NCBI GenBank assembly: GCA_018260475.1
Contig: JAGLBA010000006.1
Coordinates: 1 to 64,000, forward strand
Length of the DNA stretch: 64,000 nt
Reading direction: 5' to 3'
Source of the DNA: Chryseobacterium sp.
GTDB lineage: Bacteria > Bacteroidota > Bacteroidia > Flavobacteriales > Weeksellaceae
Within the stretch, counting starts at the first letter, position 1. Every line of letters begins with the position of its first letter. Below, one piece after another: positions 54,920-63,033 of the stretch. The translations under genes were made by a program, and so were the position numbers. Under the pieces are notes generated by a model. That model was not told the DNA's origin. It saw nothing but the letters and a program-made list of their open reading frames with translations, and made no database searches.

Positions 54920-55009
54920 TTATTTTTTCTTGTGGCGGTTTGCTCTTCTTCTTTTCTTTCTTTTGTGCGTTGCAACCTTGTGTCTTTTTCTTTTCTTTCC
55001 GCTTGGCAT
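54920..55009 (-). CDS. 29-residue highly basic protein
   Basis: ATG at 55009, TAA at 54920. Of 29 residues, 20 are Lys, Arg or His, in the order MPSGKKRKRHKVATHKRKK, followed by RRRANRHKKK. It has no hydrophobic stretch. The same tiny gene, to my recollection, sits between the HU and rng genes in many Bacteroidota. This, plus composition, suggests a ribosome- or RNA-binding peptide; lineage-specific ribosomal proteins have been described in Flavobacterium, but I cannot say this is one. It lies 40 bp after the HU stop, probably on the HU transcript. Confidence 0.82.
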   Translation of the reverse strand: MPSGKKRKRHKVATHKRKKRRRANRHKKK

Positions 55010-55049
55010 AATTAAATATTTTTTTTATATGGTTAATAAATCAGTTATC

Positions 55050-55340
55050 TCACTTTACAGCCACTTTGGCTTTTACCTTTTCAGCAAAGGTTTTAGATGG
55101 CTTGAATGCCGGAATGTTGTGCGCAGGGATTTCAATTGCCGTATTTTTAGAAATATTACGACCAGTCTTCGCAGCTCTTGTTTTGATAATGAATGATCCG
55201 AAACCTCTCAGATACACATTTTCGCCATTGTACATAGAAGTTCTGATTTCTTGCATAAAAGCCTCAATAATTTTTTGGGTTTCATTCTTTTCAGAACCCA
55301 GTTTATTTGATATGGTGTTCACCAATTCTGCCTTTGTCAT
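55050..55340 (-). CDS. HU-family DNA-binding protein
   Basis: A 96-residue histone-like protein that bends DNA. Residues 1-45 are the helical dimer part (MTKAELVNTISNKLGSEKNE), and the arm has GFGSFIIKTRAAKTGRNISK and IPAHNIPAFKPSKTFAEKV with the conserved proline. Normal length. The promoter box lies 30 bp upstream. It is divergent from mutY. Confidence 0.96.
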   Translation of the reverse strand: MTKAELVNTISNKLGSEKNETQKIIEAFMQEIRTSMYNGENVYLRGFGSFIIKTRAAKTGRNISKNTAIEIPAHNIPAFKPSKTFAEKVKAKVAVK

Positions 55341-55369
55341 TTCCTTAATTTATTTTTATTTTTGGTGTG

Positions 55370-55377
55370 CAAATATA
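55370..55377 (-). promoter_or_regulatory. -7 box for HU
   Basis: TATATTTG matches TAnnTTTG, 29 bp before the HU start and five bases from the divergent mutY box. Confidence 0.6.
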
Positions 55378-55381
55378 TAAT

Positions 55382-55389
55382 TAATTTTG
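55382..55389 (+). promoter_or_regulatory. -7 box near the mutY start
   Basis: TAATTTTG matches TAnnTTTG. It includes the presumed TTG start codon at 55387, so either this box is not used or translation starts further in. Confidence 0.4.
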
Positions 55390-56433
55390 AAATCTAAAAA
55401 ACAAAAGCCTGATTTTCTTCACATTGGTAATCGCCTACTGCTGTGGTATGAGCAAAATTCCCGCGATCTGCCTTGGCGAAAAACCAAAGATCCATATAAA
55501 ATATGGATTTGCGAAGTCGTGCTTCAACAGACACAGGTGAAACAAGGTACAGCCCACTACCTCCGTTTCGTGGAACGCTTCCCAGATGCAAAAACTCTCG
55601 CAAATGCTGATACGGACGAGGTTTTGCTCTATTGGAAAGGCCTCGGGTATTACTCCCGCGCTATGAATTTGCACAAAGCAGCCAAACAAATTTCGGAAGA
55701 ATTCGGCGGCAACTTCCCCGATAATTTTGATGATATTCTAAAATTAAAAGGCGTAGGAAAATATACGGCAGCAGCTGTAGCCAGCATCTGTTTTGGTACT
55801 CCGGTTCCCGCCGTAGATGGTAATTTCTACCGTGTACTTTCAAGGCTATTTGCTGATGATTTTGATGTCTCGAACACTCAGGCATTTGCCTATTTCTCCA
55901 AGTTGGCAATGAGGATAATGCCCGCTGATGTTGCCGGAGATTTCAACCAAGCGATGATGGACCTTGGCTCAGAGATTTGCAAACCCATAAATCCGCTCTG
56001 CTCAGAATGTCCACTAAACAAAGATTGTGTAGCCTATCTAACGGGCACCACTGCCCTTTTCCCTGTGAAAACGAAAAAAACAAAGGTGAACGAACTCGCC
56101 ATGCAATATTATTTTGTGGAAAACGCTGGACGCTTCCTAATTCGTAGGCGCGATACGGTTTCCATTTGGAAAAACCTCTATGAGTTCGCTACGGAAATCC
56201 CTGCGGATTGGGAAAAATTTGTCATCAAAACAAAAACCATAGCGCACAAACTTACGCACAGAAATATGCTGATAACCATTTCCCACACGCAAATCTCAAC
56301 ATCAGATTTTGAGGATTTTGCTAAAGAAAACGGCTTCGTCATCAGTTCGGTGGAAGAATCAGACCATGTATCTTTTCCGAAACCTTTGGAGAATTATATA
56401 AAAATGTTTAATGTTAAAAATCCAACCTTATAA
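55387..56433 (+). CDS. mutY: A/G-specific adenine glycosylase MutY
   Basis: A protein of up to 348 residues that removes adenine mispaired with 8-oxoguanine. The HhH motif is LKGVGKYTAAAVASICFG, the catalytic Glu is in VVLQQTQVKQG, the catalytic Asp is in PAVDGNFYRVLSR, and the iron-sulphur cysteines are in ICKPINPLCSECPLNKDC. The C-terminal NUDIX-like domain recognises 8-oxoG. The start is uncertain: TTG at 55387 is the first in-frame choice, but a promoter box overlaps it; conserved sequence begins near LLLWYEQNSRDLPWRKTK. Confidence 0.94.
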   Translation: MKSKKQKPDFLHIGNRLLLWYEQNSRDLPWRKTKDPYKIWICEVVLQQTQVKQGTAHYLRFVERFPDAKTLANADTDEVLLYWKGLGYYSRAMNLHKAAKQISEEFGGNFPDNFDDILKLKGVGKYTAAAVASICFGTPVPAVDGNFYRVLSRLFADDFDVSNTQAFAYFSKLAMRIMPADVAGDFNQAMMDLGSEICKPINPLCSECPLNKDCVAYLTGTTALFPVKTKKTKVNELAMQYYFVENAGRFLIRRRDTVSIWKNLYEFATEIPADWEKFVIKTKTIAHKLTHRNMLITISHTQISTSDFEDFAKENGFVISSVEESDHVSFPKPLENYIKMFNVKNPTL

Positions 56434-56474
56434 TATGTATAGAGTATAAGAAAACATTTTATCCGAAAAAAGAT

Positions 56475-56482
56475 TACTTTTG
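56475..56482 (+). promoter_or_regulatory. -7 box for gldD
   Basis: TACTTTTG matches TAnnTTTG and ends only four bases before the ATG. Transcription would then start at or near the ATG, giving a leaderless mRNA. Confidence 0.5.
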
Positions 56483-56486
56483 CATT

Positions 56487-57041
56487 ATGTACAGATTTGC
56501 ATTTTCTGCCGCCTTTATTTTTTTAATTTCCTGCGGAAAAGCCCCTATCCCCAAACCATCCGGTGAATTGCGCTTGGAATATCCCAAGCCAGTGTACAAG
56601 GCCTACACTTCAGATTGTGGCTTCAGTTTTGAGCATTCTATTTTTGCAAAAATAGAGCCCGCGAAAAAACCGTGCTGGTACTACATCTCCTACCCCTCTA
56701 TGAAGGCGAAAGTTTTTCTCACTTATTTTCCGGTGAAAAACGACTTAGATTTACACATCAAAGAAGCGGAAAAAATGGTATACCAACATACGATAAAAGC
56801 ATCTGCAATCGAAACTAAAACATTTGGATTCCCTGATAAACGCGTATTCGGAAATTTTTATGAACTAAAAGGACAAACAGCTTCCAACATACAGTTTTAT
56901 GCGACCGATAGCACTTCGCACTTTGTGACGGTCAATCTTTATTTCAATAGTCGCCCACGCCCGGATTCGCTCGCGCCAGCCGTGGCTTACATAAAAGCAG
57001 ATATGATGCATATGCTGGAAACCTTTAAATGGAAAAAGTAG
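56487..57041 (+). CDS. gldD: gliding motility lipoprotein GldD
   Basis: A 184-residue lipoprotein with signal peptide MYRFAFSAAFIFLISC. The mature part matches GldD: PSGELRLEYPKPVYKAYTSD, CGFSFEHSIFAKI, PCWYYISYPSMKAKVFLTYF, and the C-terminal LAPAVAYIKADMMHMLETFK. It is needed for gliding and for stability of the type IX apparatus in Flavobacterium. Here it follows mutY directly; in Flavobacterium ssb and gldE usually lie between. The gene is intact. Confidence 0.9.
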   Translation: MYRFAFSAAFIFLISCGKAPIPKPSGELRLEYPKPVYKAYTSDCGFSFEHSIFAKIEPAKKPCWYYISYPSMKAKVFLTYFPVKNDLDLHIKEAEKMVYQHTIKASAIETKTFGFPDKRVFGNFYELKGQTASNIQFYATDSTSHFVTVNLYFNSRPRPDSLAPAVAYIKADMMHMLETFKWKK

Positions 57042-57151
57042 TATGGTTGTTGGTTGTTAGTTGTTGGAAAGTAAATTGAAAAACTCAAAACCCGCTCCGC
57101 GAACCCCGTCACCCTAATCCCTAATCCCTATAAACTAAACCCTAAGTAAAT

Positions 57152-58078
57152 ATGAAACTTTTAGTAGTCGGTTCCGTGGCTTTTGATGCCATAGAGACAC
57201 CTTTTGGAAAAACAGATAAAATTCTTGGCGGCGCTGCCACATACATCGGGATTGCGGCCTCTATTTTGGGCACAGATACCAGCATTGTTTCCGTAGTGGG
57301 CGGAGATTTCCCACAAGAAGACCTCGATATGCTTACCAACCGCGGCGTAAATGTGGATGGTGTAGAAATCATAAAGGAAGGAAAAACTTTCTTCTGGAGC
57401 GGTAAATACCACAACGACCTGAATACCCGCGATACCTTGGCAACAGAGGTAAATGTTTTGGCAGAATTCAACCCAAAAGTTCCCGCTCATGCTGAAAATG
57501 CAGAAATCCTTTTGCTCGGAAATCTACACCCCGCCGTGCAACTGTCCGTTTTGGAAAAAATGGCGAAAAGACCGCAATTGGTTATTTTGGACACCATGAA
57601 TTTCTGGATGGATACTGCGATGGATATTTTGGGACAGATGATCTCCAAAACAGATGTAATTACCATTAATGATGAAGAGGCGCGCCAACTTTCTGGGGAA
57701 TATTCTTTGATAAAAGCCGCCGAAAAAATCCGCAATATGGGACCAAGATTCGTAATCATCAAAAAAGGAGAGCACGGTGCATTGCTTTTCCATGATAAAA
57801 AAATATTCGCCGTTCCAGCGCTTCCATTAGAAGAAGTTTTCGATCCTACCGGCGCCGGAGATACCTTTGCAGGAGGCTTTGCCGCGCATTTGGCTACCAC
57901 GGGAGTTATCTCTTTTGAAAATATGAAAACTGCGCTTATCGTAGGATCTGCGATGGCGTCTTTCACTGTAGAAAAATTCGGAACGGAAAGACTGGAAGAG
58001 GTTTCCCAAGATGATTTGAAAAAAAGAATCGGAGAATTCCGACAACTTACCGCTTTTGAAACAGAGATTTATAAATAA
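57152..58078 (+). CDS. PfkB-family sugar/nucleoside kinase
   Basis: A 308-residue ribokinase-fold kinase. The N-terminal substrate loop is GGAATYIGIAASILG. The C-terminal anion-hole and catalytic base motif is DPTGAGDTFAGGF with D236. The substrate, a sugar or nucleoside such as ribose or adenosine, is undecided; the lid segment (VSVVGGDFPQEDLDML) does not match a specific one. The preceding 110 bp hold short repeats of GTTGTTGG and CCCTAA but no gene. Confidence 0.88.
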   Translation: MKLLVVGSVAFDAIETPFGKTDKILGGAATYIGIAASILGTDTSIVSVVGGDFPQEDLDMLTNRGVNVDGVEIIKEGKTFFWSGKYHNDLNTRDTLATEVNVLAEFNPKVPAHAENAEILLLGNLHPAVQLSVLEKMAKRPQLVILDTMNFWMDTAMDILGQMISKTDVITINDEEARQLSGEYSLIKAAEKIRNMGPRFVIIKKGEHGALLFHDKKIFAVPALPLEEVFDPTGAGDTFAGGFAAHLATTGVISFENMKTALIVGSAMASFTVEKFGTERLEEVSQDDLKKRIGEFRQLTAFETEIYK

Positions 58079-58139
58079 ATCCAAACAAATTTTAAGAAAT
58101 AATTATAATAAAAAAGTAAGCAGAGTTGTTTTAGAATGA

Positions 58140-58147
58140 TAATTTTG
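58140..58147 (+). promoter_or_regulatory. -7 box for the SurA-like gene
   Basis: TAATTTTG matches TAnnTTTG, 19 bp before the ATG at 58167. Confidence 0.6.
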
Positions 58148-58166
58148 CAAACAATAAATTTTAAAC

Positions 58167-59519
58167 ATGATAAAAAATATCAAAATACTTTCCGCTTTTT
58201 TTATGTTACTGATATTTTCGGTAAATAAAATTCAAGCACAAATCCAAAAAGGAGCGCTGGTGGACGGCATATCCGCAGTAGTCGGCAACGAAATCGTATT
58301 GGAATCCGATGTGCAAGAGCAGATGAACTACGCTAAACAGCAAGGCGCACAAGTCTCTGACAAATGCGAATTCATGGAGACCATCATCAACAATAAATTC
58401 CTAATTCACGCTGCGAAACAGGATACCTTGATTGAAAATCGTGCAGACGCCATAAAACAAGGCGTAGAGCAGAAATACAGCCAAATCCTCGGGCAGTTCC
58501 CGAGCGAGAAAGCCATGCTGGACGCCTACAAATTCCGTTCTTCTTACGAAATGAAAACGGCAATTGAAAAAATAGATTCCGACAACTATTACGGCCAACA
58601 AAAATACGCCCGCATCACCGACAAAGCGGATGTAACGCCCACAGAAGTTACAAAATTCTATGATATGTACAGCGCACAACTTCCAGAGGTGAAGGATGAA
58701 GTCGCCATATCGCAAATCATAATGTATCCTAAACTTTCGGATACGCACAATGAAGAACTTATCTCTAAACTTAAAAAAATAAAGCAGGACATTTTGGCGG
58801 GCGAATCATTCGAATCCCAAGCGAGACTCTATTCCGAAGACCCGGGGTCCGCAGCGAATGGCGGCCTTTACATGAATATTTCTAAAGGTAAGATGGTAAA
58901 ACCTTTTGAAGCGGCTGCCCTCAACTTGCAGGAAGGTGAAATCTCAGAACCTGTAGAAACTGATTTCGGATACCACATCATACAGTTGGTGAAGAGGAAC
59001 GGCAAATTGTACGATGCGCGCCACATCCTCCTAAAAGCAGAACCAAATGCGGATGAAATTTCAGCAGCTAAAAAAGAATTGGATAGCATTAAAACCTTAA
59101 TCTCATCAGGAAAAATGACCTTTAAGGAAGCCGCTTTCAAATTTTCTGCAGACAAAAGTAGCAAATTTAACGGTGGAAATGTAACAGGACCAGACGGCAG
59201 CGATAAACTTGAAAAAACCCTTCTTCCGCCTACCATGAGTTACCAAATTGCAGGCCTTAACAAAGGCGATATGACGGAGGTTTTCGAAGATAATACCAAT
59301 GACCGCAAAACTGTGAATTTGGTTAAAATCAACGCGGTCATTCCTGGGCACAGATTGGATATCAAAACAGATTACGAAAGGATAAAAGCTTTGGCTTTGA
59401 ACAAAAAGAAAAGCGAAATAGTGGAAAAATGGGTGACGGAGAAAATTCCAAATACCTTTATCTCCATCAATAAAAGCTATGACAGTTGTAATTTCAAAAC
59501 CAAATGGAATAAGAAATAA
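58167..59519 (+). CDS. SurA-like periplasmic peptidyl-prolyl isomerase
   Basis: A 450-residue exported chaperone with signal peptide ending at IQA-QIQ. The N-terminal domain starts VDGISAVVGNEIVLESDVQE, as in SurA. Two parvulin domains follow: about 175-275 (ISQIIMYPKLSDTH to GYHIIQLVKRNG) and 280-385 (DARHILLKAEPNADEISAAK). It helps outer-membrane proteins fold, which fits the many barrel proteins and the TonB receptor downstream. Promoter and terminator enclose it as one gene. Confidence 0.92.
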   Translation: MIKNIKILSAFFMLLIFSVNKIQAQIQKGALVDGISAVVGNEIVLESDVQEQMNYAKQQGAQVSDKCEFMETIINNKFLIHAAKQDTLIENRADAIKQGVEQKYSQILGQFPSEKAMLDAYKFRSSYEMKTAIEKIDSDNYYGQQKYARITDKADVTPTEVTKFYDMYSAQLPEVKDEVAISQIIMYPKLSDTHNEELISKLKKIKQDILAGESFESQARLYSEDPGSAANGGLYMNISKGKMVKPFEAAALNLQEGEISEPVETDFGYHIIQLVKRNGKLYDARHILLKAEPNADEISAAKKELDSIKTLISSGKMTFKEAAFKFSADKSSKFNGGNVTGPDGSDKLEKTLLPPTMSYQIAGLNKGDMTEVFEDNTNDRKTVNLVKINAVIPGHRLDIKTDYERIKALALNKKKSEIVEKWVTEKIPNTFISINKSYDSCNFKTKWNKK

Positions 59520-59545
59520 GGTTTAATCCTCAAATATTCAAGCTA

Positions 59546-59575
59546 AAAAAGCCCAGCAAATTTGCCGGGCTTTTT
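59546..59575. terminator. bidirectional terminator between the SurA-like gene and the TonB receptor
   Basis: AAAAAGCCCaGCAA pairs with TTGCcGGGCTTTTT. The two genes converge on it. Confidence 0.85.
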
Positions 59576-59594
59576 AGTATTTTCAATTCTCTAA

Positions 59595-61778
59595 TTAAAG
59601 TTTAAATTCTACCTTGGCATTAAAGAATCTCCCCGTAAGGCGTACCGGAACAGCATAGTTCAGACCGGTAGAAACATCATTAACCCATTGGTTGCCTACC
59701 GTATTGTTGATATTAAAGGCATTGAATACCTGTACACCCACGCTCAGCTCCTTAAAGTTGCTCCAAAATCTACCGCTCGCTTGATTTTCATTTTGATCGA
59801 TGAAGATTTTCGTGAGGCCAATATCCACCCTTTTGTAGGAAGGCAGTGTTTTTTGGTAGTCATACGGATCGGAGAATACCGCGGCGCCATTCGGTAAGCC
59901 ATTCGCATAGGTGAGCGTGAGATTTACCCTCATACTTGGAAATTTCGGCATGTAATCTTGGTAAAACATCGAAAAACGGAAACGCTGATCCGTAGGCCTC
60001 GGGATGTACCCGCGCCCATCTATATTCTCATAAACTCTGGCATAACTCGCAGAAAGCCAAGAATCTACGCCTGGAACAAACTCCCCAAACAACCGCGCAT
60101 CCACACCATAGGCATACCCCGTGGCATTATTTTTTCCGGAATAGCGCGTCCTCACATTATCAATATAATAAGGAATCAAATTGTCAAATTTCTTATAATA
60201 CAACTCTGTGGTCAGTTTGAACGGACGGTTCACCATTTCAAATTCATAATCATTACCCAAAATCAATTGGATAGATCTCTGCGCTTTGATGTTTGGATTG
60301 AAACTGCCATCCAGATTCTTAATTTCTTTGTAGAAAGGCGCCTGGTAATACAGCCCACCCGAAAAACGGAAGAGCATATCGGCGTCCCAATCCGGCTTCA
60401 CCGCGACCTGTACACGCGGGCTCACCACTGTTTCATTATTAAAACTCCAATGCTGCGCACGCACCCCAGCATTTAGAAACACCTTATTGGCATTCCACAA
60501 AATTTTCTTGGAATACTGCGCGTAGCCGGAGAGGCGCGTCGGCGAAATTTTATTGTTTCCTGCGATGTGGTATTTCAGCTCCAAGGAAGAATCATCCAGC
60601 GTGCCGGGATCCACAGGATTGCGCGGAGAACTGTAACCCATGGCATCCACAAGTTGCCACTCATTGGTCAGGTCTTGTATGTTTTCTTTTTCAAACTTCA
60701 ATCCCACTTCATAATTCGTGTTCACATCCGTAGAACAACGCACTTTCAGTTGGCTTCCAAAGGTGCGCACCTTCAGATCATTTCGCGCATGGTCTATTTG
60801 TCCACCGGCGTCATAAGTCGTTACAGGCTCCCCTGTTATGGGATCGAAAGTCTGGAGCATATATCCGGAGGCGATGCTGTAATATTCGCGTTCGCGGTTT
60901 TGGTAGGCAAAATTATCCAGGATGAAAGTCCATTTATCCGTAGGTTTATAGGTCGCCGAAAGCGTTCCCATCATGTTGCGGTATTGGTCGTCCTCCCTGC
61001 CATTGAAGCCAATGCTCATACGCAACGGTTTTTGCAGTGTCCCAAAATCAACATCCTTTTGGTGCGGAATCATTTCATAATCATTCTTGGAATAATATCC
61101 GATGAAGGAAAATCCAAGTTTAGAAGTCGCCTGATAAGTCAGGTAGGACTGAACATCCATATACCGCGGGTTGAAGTCGGTATCTTCATTTAGAGTATTC
61201 AGAACCAAATTTGTATTGCGGTACCGACCAGATACCAATCCCGTGAATTTTTTGTTTTTGGAAGCAAAACCTGTGGAAAGTCGCCCGCCGATAAGCGATG
61301 CCTCGCCCGATAATTCAAATTTCTGTGGTTGGCGGTAGTAGATGTTTAGTGCGGACGACATTTTATCGCCATATCTCGCCTCGAACCCTCCTGGTGAAAA
61401 ACTGATCATGGAAACCATATCCGGATTGATTATGCTAAGGCCTTCCTGCAAGGAGTTTCGGATTAAAAACGGACGATAGATTTCTATATCATTAATGTAA
61501 ATCAAATTCTCATCATAGTTCCCACCGCGCACCATATATTGCGAAGACAGTTCGGAATTGGAATTGACCGATGGCAAAGTTTTCAAAATTCCTTCGATGC
61601 CGCCGGAGATAGATGCCACTTGCTGCGCCGATTTGGTTGAAATCTGCGTGGAGGAAAGATCTGTTATCTTCCGGGTAGATTGTTTTTGGAATACCACTTC
61701 CTCAATGGTTTTTTCCTTCTCCTGAGCCAGCGCAAACAACGGCGACAATGCAGACGCCAGTAATATGATTTTTTTCAA
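59595..61778 (-). CDS. TonB-dependent outer-membrane receptor
   Basis: A 727-residue receptor with signal peptide ending at ALA-QEK. Residues about 25-155 are the plug domain (IEEVVFQKQSTRKITDLSST, GIEGILKTLPSVNSNSELSS, YMVRGGNYDENLIYINDIEI). The rest is a 22-stranded barrel ending in FFNAKVEFKL. It lacks the N-terminal carboxypeptidase-regulatory domain of SusC-type receptors, so it is more like a siderophore or metal receptor. No SusD gene is adjacent. The ligand cannot be told from sequence. Confidence 0.93.
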   Translation of the reverse strand: MKKIILLASALSPLFALAQEKEKTIEEVVFQKQSTRKITDLSSTQISTKSAQQVASISGGIEGILKTLPSVNSNSELSSQYMVRGGNYDENLIYINDIEIYRPFLIRNSLQEGLSIINPDMVSMISFSPGGFEARYGDKMSSALNIYYRQPQKFELSGEASLIGGRLSTGFASKNKKFTGLVSGRYRNTNLVLNTLNEDTDFNPRYMDVQSYLTYQATSKLGFSFIGYYSKNDYEMIPHQKDVDFGTLQKPLRMSIGFNGREDDQYRNMMGTLSATYKPTDKWTFILDNFAYQNREREYYSIASGYMLQTFDPITGEPVTTYDAGGQIDHARNDLKVRTFGSQLKVRCSTDVNTNYEVGLKFEKENIQDLTNEWQLVDAMGYSSPRNPVDPGTLDDSSLELKYHIAGNNKISPTRLSGYAQYSKKILWNANKVFLNAGVRAQHWSFNNETVVSPRVQVAVKPDWDADMLFRFSGGLYYQAPFYKEIKNLDGSFNPNIKAQRSIQLILGNDYEFEMVNRPFKLTTELYYKKFDNLIPYYIDNVRTRYSGKNNATGYAYGVDARLFGEFVPGVDSWLSASYARVYENIDGRGYIPRPTDQRFRFSMFYQDYMPKFPSMRVNLTLTYANGLPNGAAVFSDPYDYQKTLPSYKRVDIGLTKIFIDQNENQASGRFWSNFKELSVGVQVFNAFNINNTVGNQWVNDVSTGLNYAVPVRLTGRFFNAKVEFKL

Positions 61779-61817
61779 AATGTAATTTTGTTTAATTAAA
61801 TAAAGACCGATTGAGTA

Positions 61818-62107
61818 TATCGCAAAGGTCGCAAAGTTTTTTTAATTAACAGTGTTTTTCAGTTGTTTAGAACGCAGAGATATTTTGAGTTTAATCATTC
61901 TTTGCAACGCAGAGGCTAAGAGTTTAAATAAAACTTTCATTTCGCACAGTCGCTGTGCTTACAAGAGAATACGGCCGCGCGGATGAACTCTTCTAATCGA
62001 AGCGCCTCTATATCACTCTTAAATATCCAAAATTTATCTTTAAATCTCAGTACTCTCTGTGTTCAGAAAATATTTTTTTGAACGCAGAGATAGTTTTAGA
62101 TTAAACT
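61818..62107. repeat. degenerate GCAAAG/ACGCAGAG intergenic repeats
   Basis: Related direct units lie at 61820-61840 (CGCAAAGGTCGCAAAG), 61870-61893 (GAACGCAGAGATATTTTGAG), 61904-61927 (GCAACGCAGAGGCTAAGAGT) and 62080-62106 (GAACGCAGAGATAGTTTTAG), the last three followed by TTTAAT-like or TTAAAC ends. An inverted relative (CTCTCTGTGTTC) lies at 62053-62064. No gene is present in this 334-bp gap. I recall similar ACGCAGAG and CGCAAAG series as common spacers in Bacteroidota. Confidence 0.55.
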
Positions 62108-62112
62108 AAAAT

Positions 62113-62922
62113 CTAAATGATTGCCTCACGGATTCTGGTTAGTTTTTGAAGTAAATCTTCCAGTTTATCCAGTTTTAGCATATTGGCACCATCGGATTTT
62201 GCGCAGCTTGGATCGGGATGTGTTTCAATGAAAATTCCATCGGCGCCTACGGCAATACCCGCTTTGGCAATGGTTTCGATGAGTTCGGGGCGACCACCCG
62301 TAACGCCGCTGTTTTGGTTGGGCTGTTGAAGCGAATGCGTAACATCCAAAATCACCGGCGCATAGTTTCGCATGGTTGGGATGCCGCGGAAATCCACCAC
62401 GAGATCGGTGTAGCCAAAGGAATTCCCGCGTTCGATAATCGCCGTATTTTCATTTCCGGAATCCTTTATTTTTTCCACCGCAAATCTCATCGCTTCCGGC
62501 GACAGGAACTGCCCTTTTTTCAGAGATATACACTTTCCGGTTTTTGCAGCCGCTACCAAAAGATCTGTTTGACGCACCAAAAAAGCAGGAATCTGCAGGA
62601 CATCCACATACTGCGCAGCCAAAGCAGCGTGGTCGTTCTCGTGAATATCTGTCGTTGTGGGAATATTGAAGTGTTCACCAACTTTTTTAATTATTTCCAA
62701 AGCCTTTTCATCGCCAATTCCCGTAAAGGAATCCACGCGTGAGCGATTGGCCTTTTTAAATGACCCTTTGAAGATGTACGGAATCTTGTATTTATCCGAC
62801 AGTTCCACCACTTTTTCGGCAATTTGGAACGCCATATCCTCGCCTTCTATAGCGCACGGTCCTGCGATTAGGAAAAAGTTTTTGGAGTCTTTGTGGCTTA
62901 TATTATCTAAATATTGTATCAC
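62113..62922 (-). CDS. kdsA: 3-deoxy-8-phosphooctulonate (KDO-8-phosphate) synthase
   Basis: A 269-residue aldolase that joins phosphoenolpyruvate and arabinose 5-phosphate to make KDO-8-P for lipopolysaccharide. Typical segments are LIAGPCAIEGEDMAFQIAEK, IPYIFKGSFKKANRSRVDSF, LQIPAFLVRQTDLLVAAAKT, VILDVTHSLQQPNQNSGVTG and FIETHPDPSCAKSDGANML. It shows the family core in full length. It confirms a Gram-negative envelope with LPS. Confidence 0.96.
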   Translation of the reverse strand: MIQYLDNISHKDSKNFFLIAGPCAIEGEDMAFQIAEKVVELSDKYKIPYIFKGSFKKANRSRVDSFTGIGDEKALEIIKKVGEHFNIPTTTDIHENDHAALAAQYVDVLQIPAFLVRQTDLLVAAAKTGKCISLKKGQFLSPEAMRFAVEKIKDSGNENTAIIERGNSFGYTDLVVDFRGIPTMRNYAPVILDVTHSLQQPNQNSGVTGGRPELIETIAKAGIAVGADGIFIETHPDPSCAKSDGANMLKLDKLEDLLQKLTRIREAII

Positions 62923-63033
62923 GCTTATAATAGTTAAAGATTATTGTCGATTATTGTTAATTATAATTTATCATCCATCTCCTGAAACTTAAATACTGTC
63001 AATCCCGCACCTCGACACTCAAAAATAGAATTT

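Noticed and set aside
57105..57145. CCCTAA-like repeats resembling telomere sequence
   Set aside because: Only three or four imperfect units in the spacer before the PfkB gene; a chance or slippage product in AT-rich DNA.
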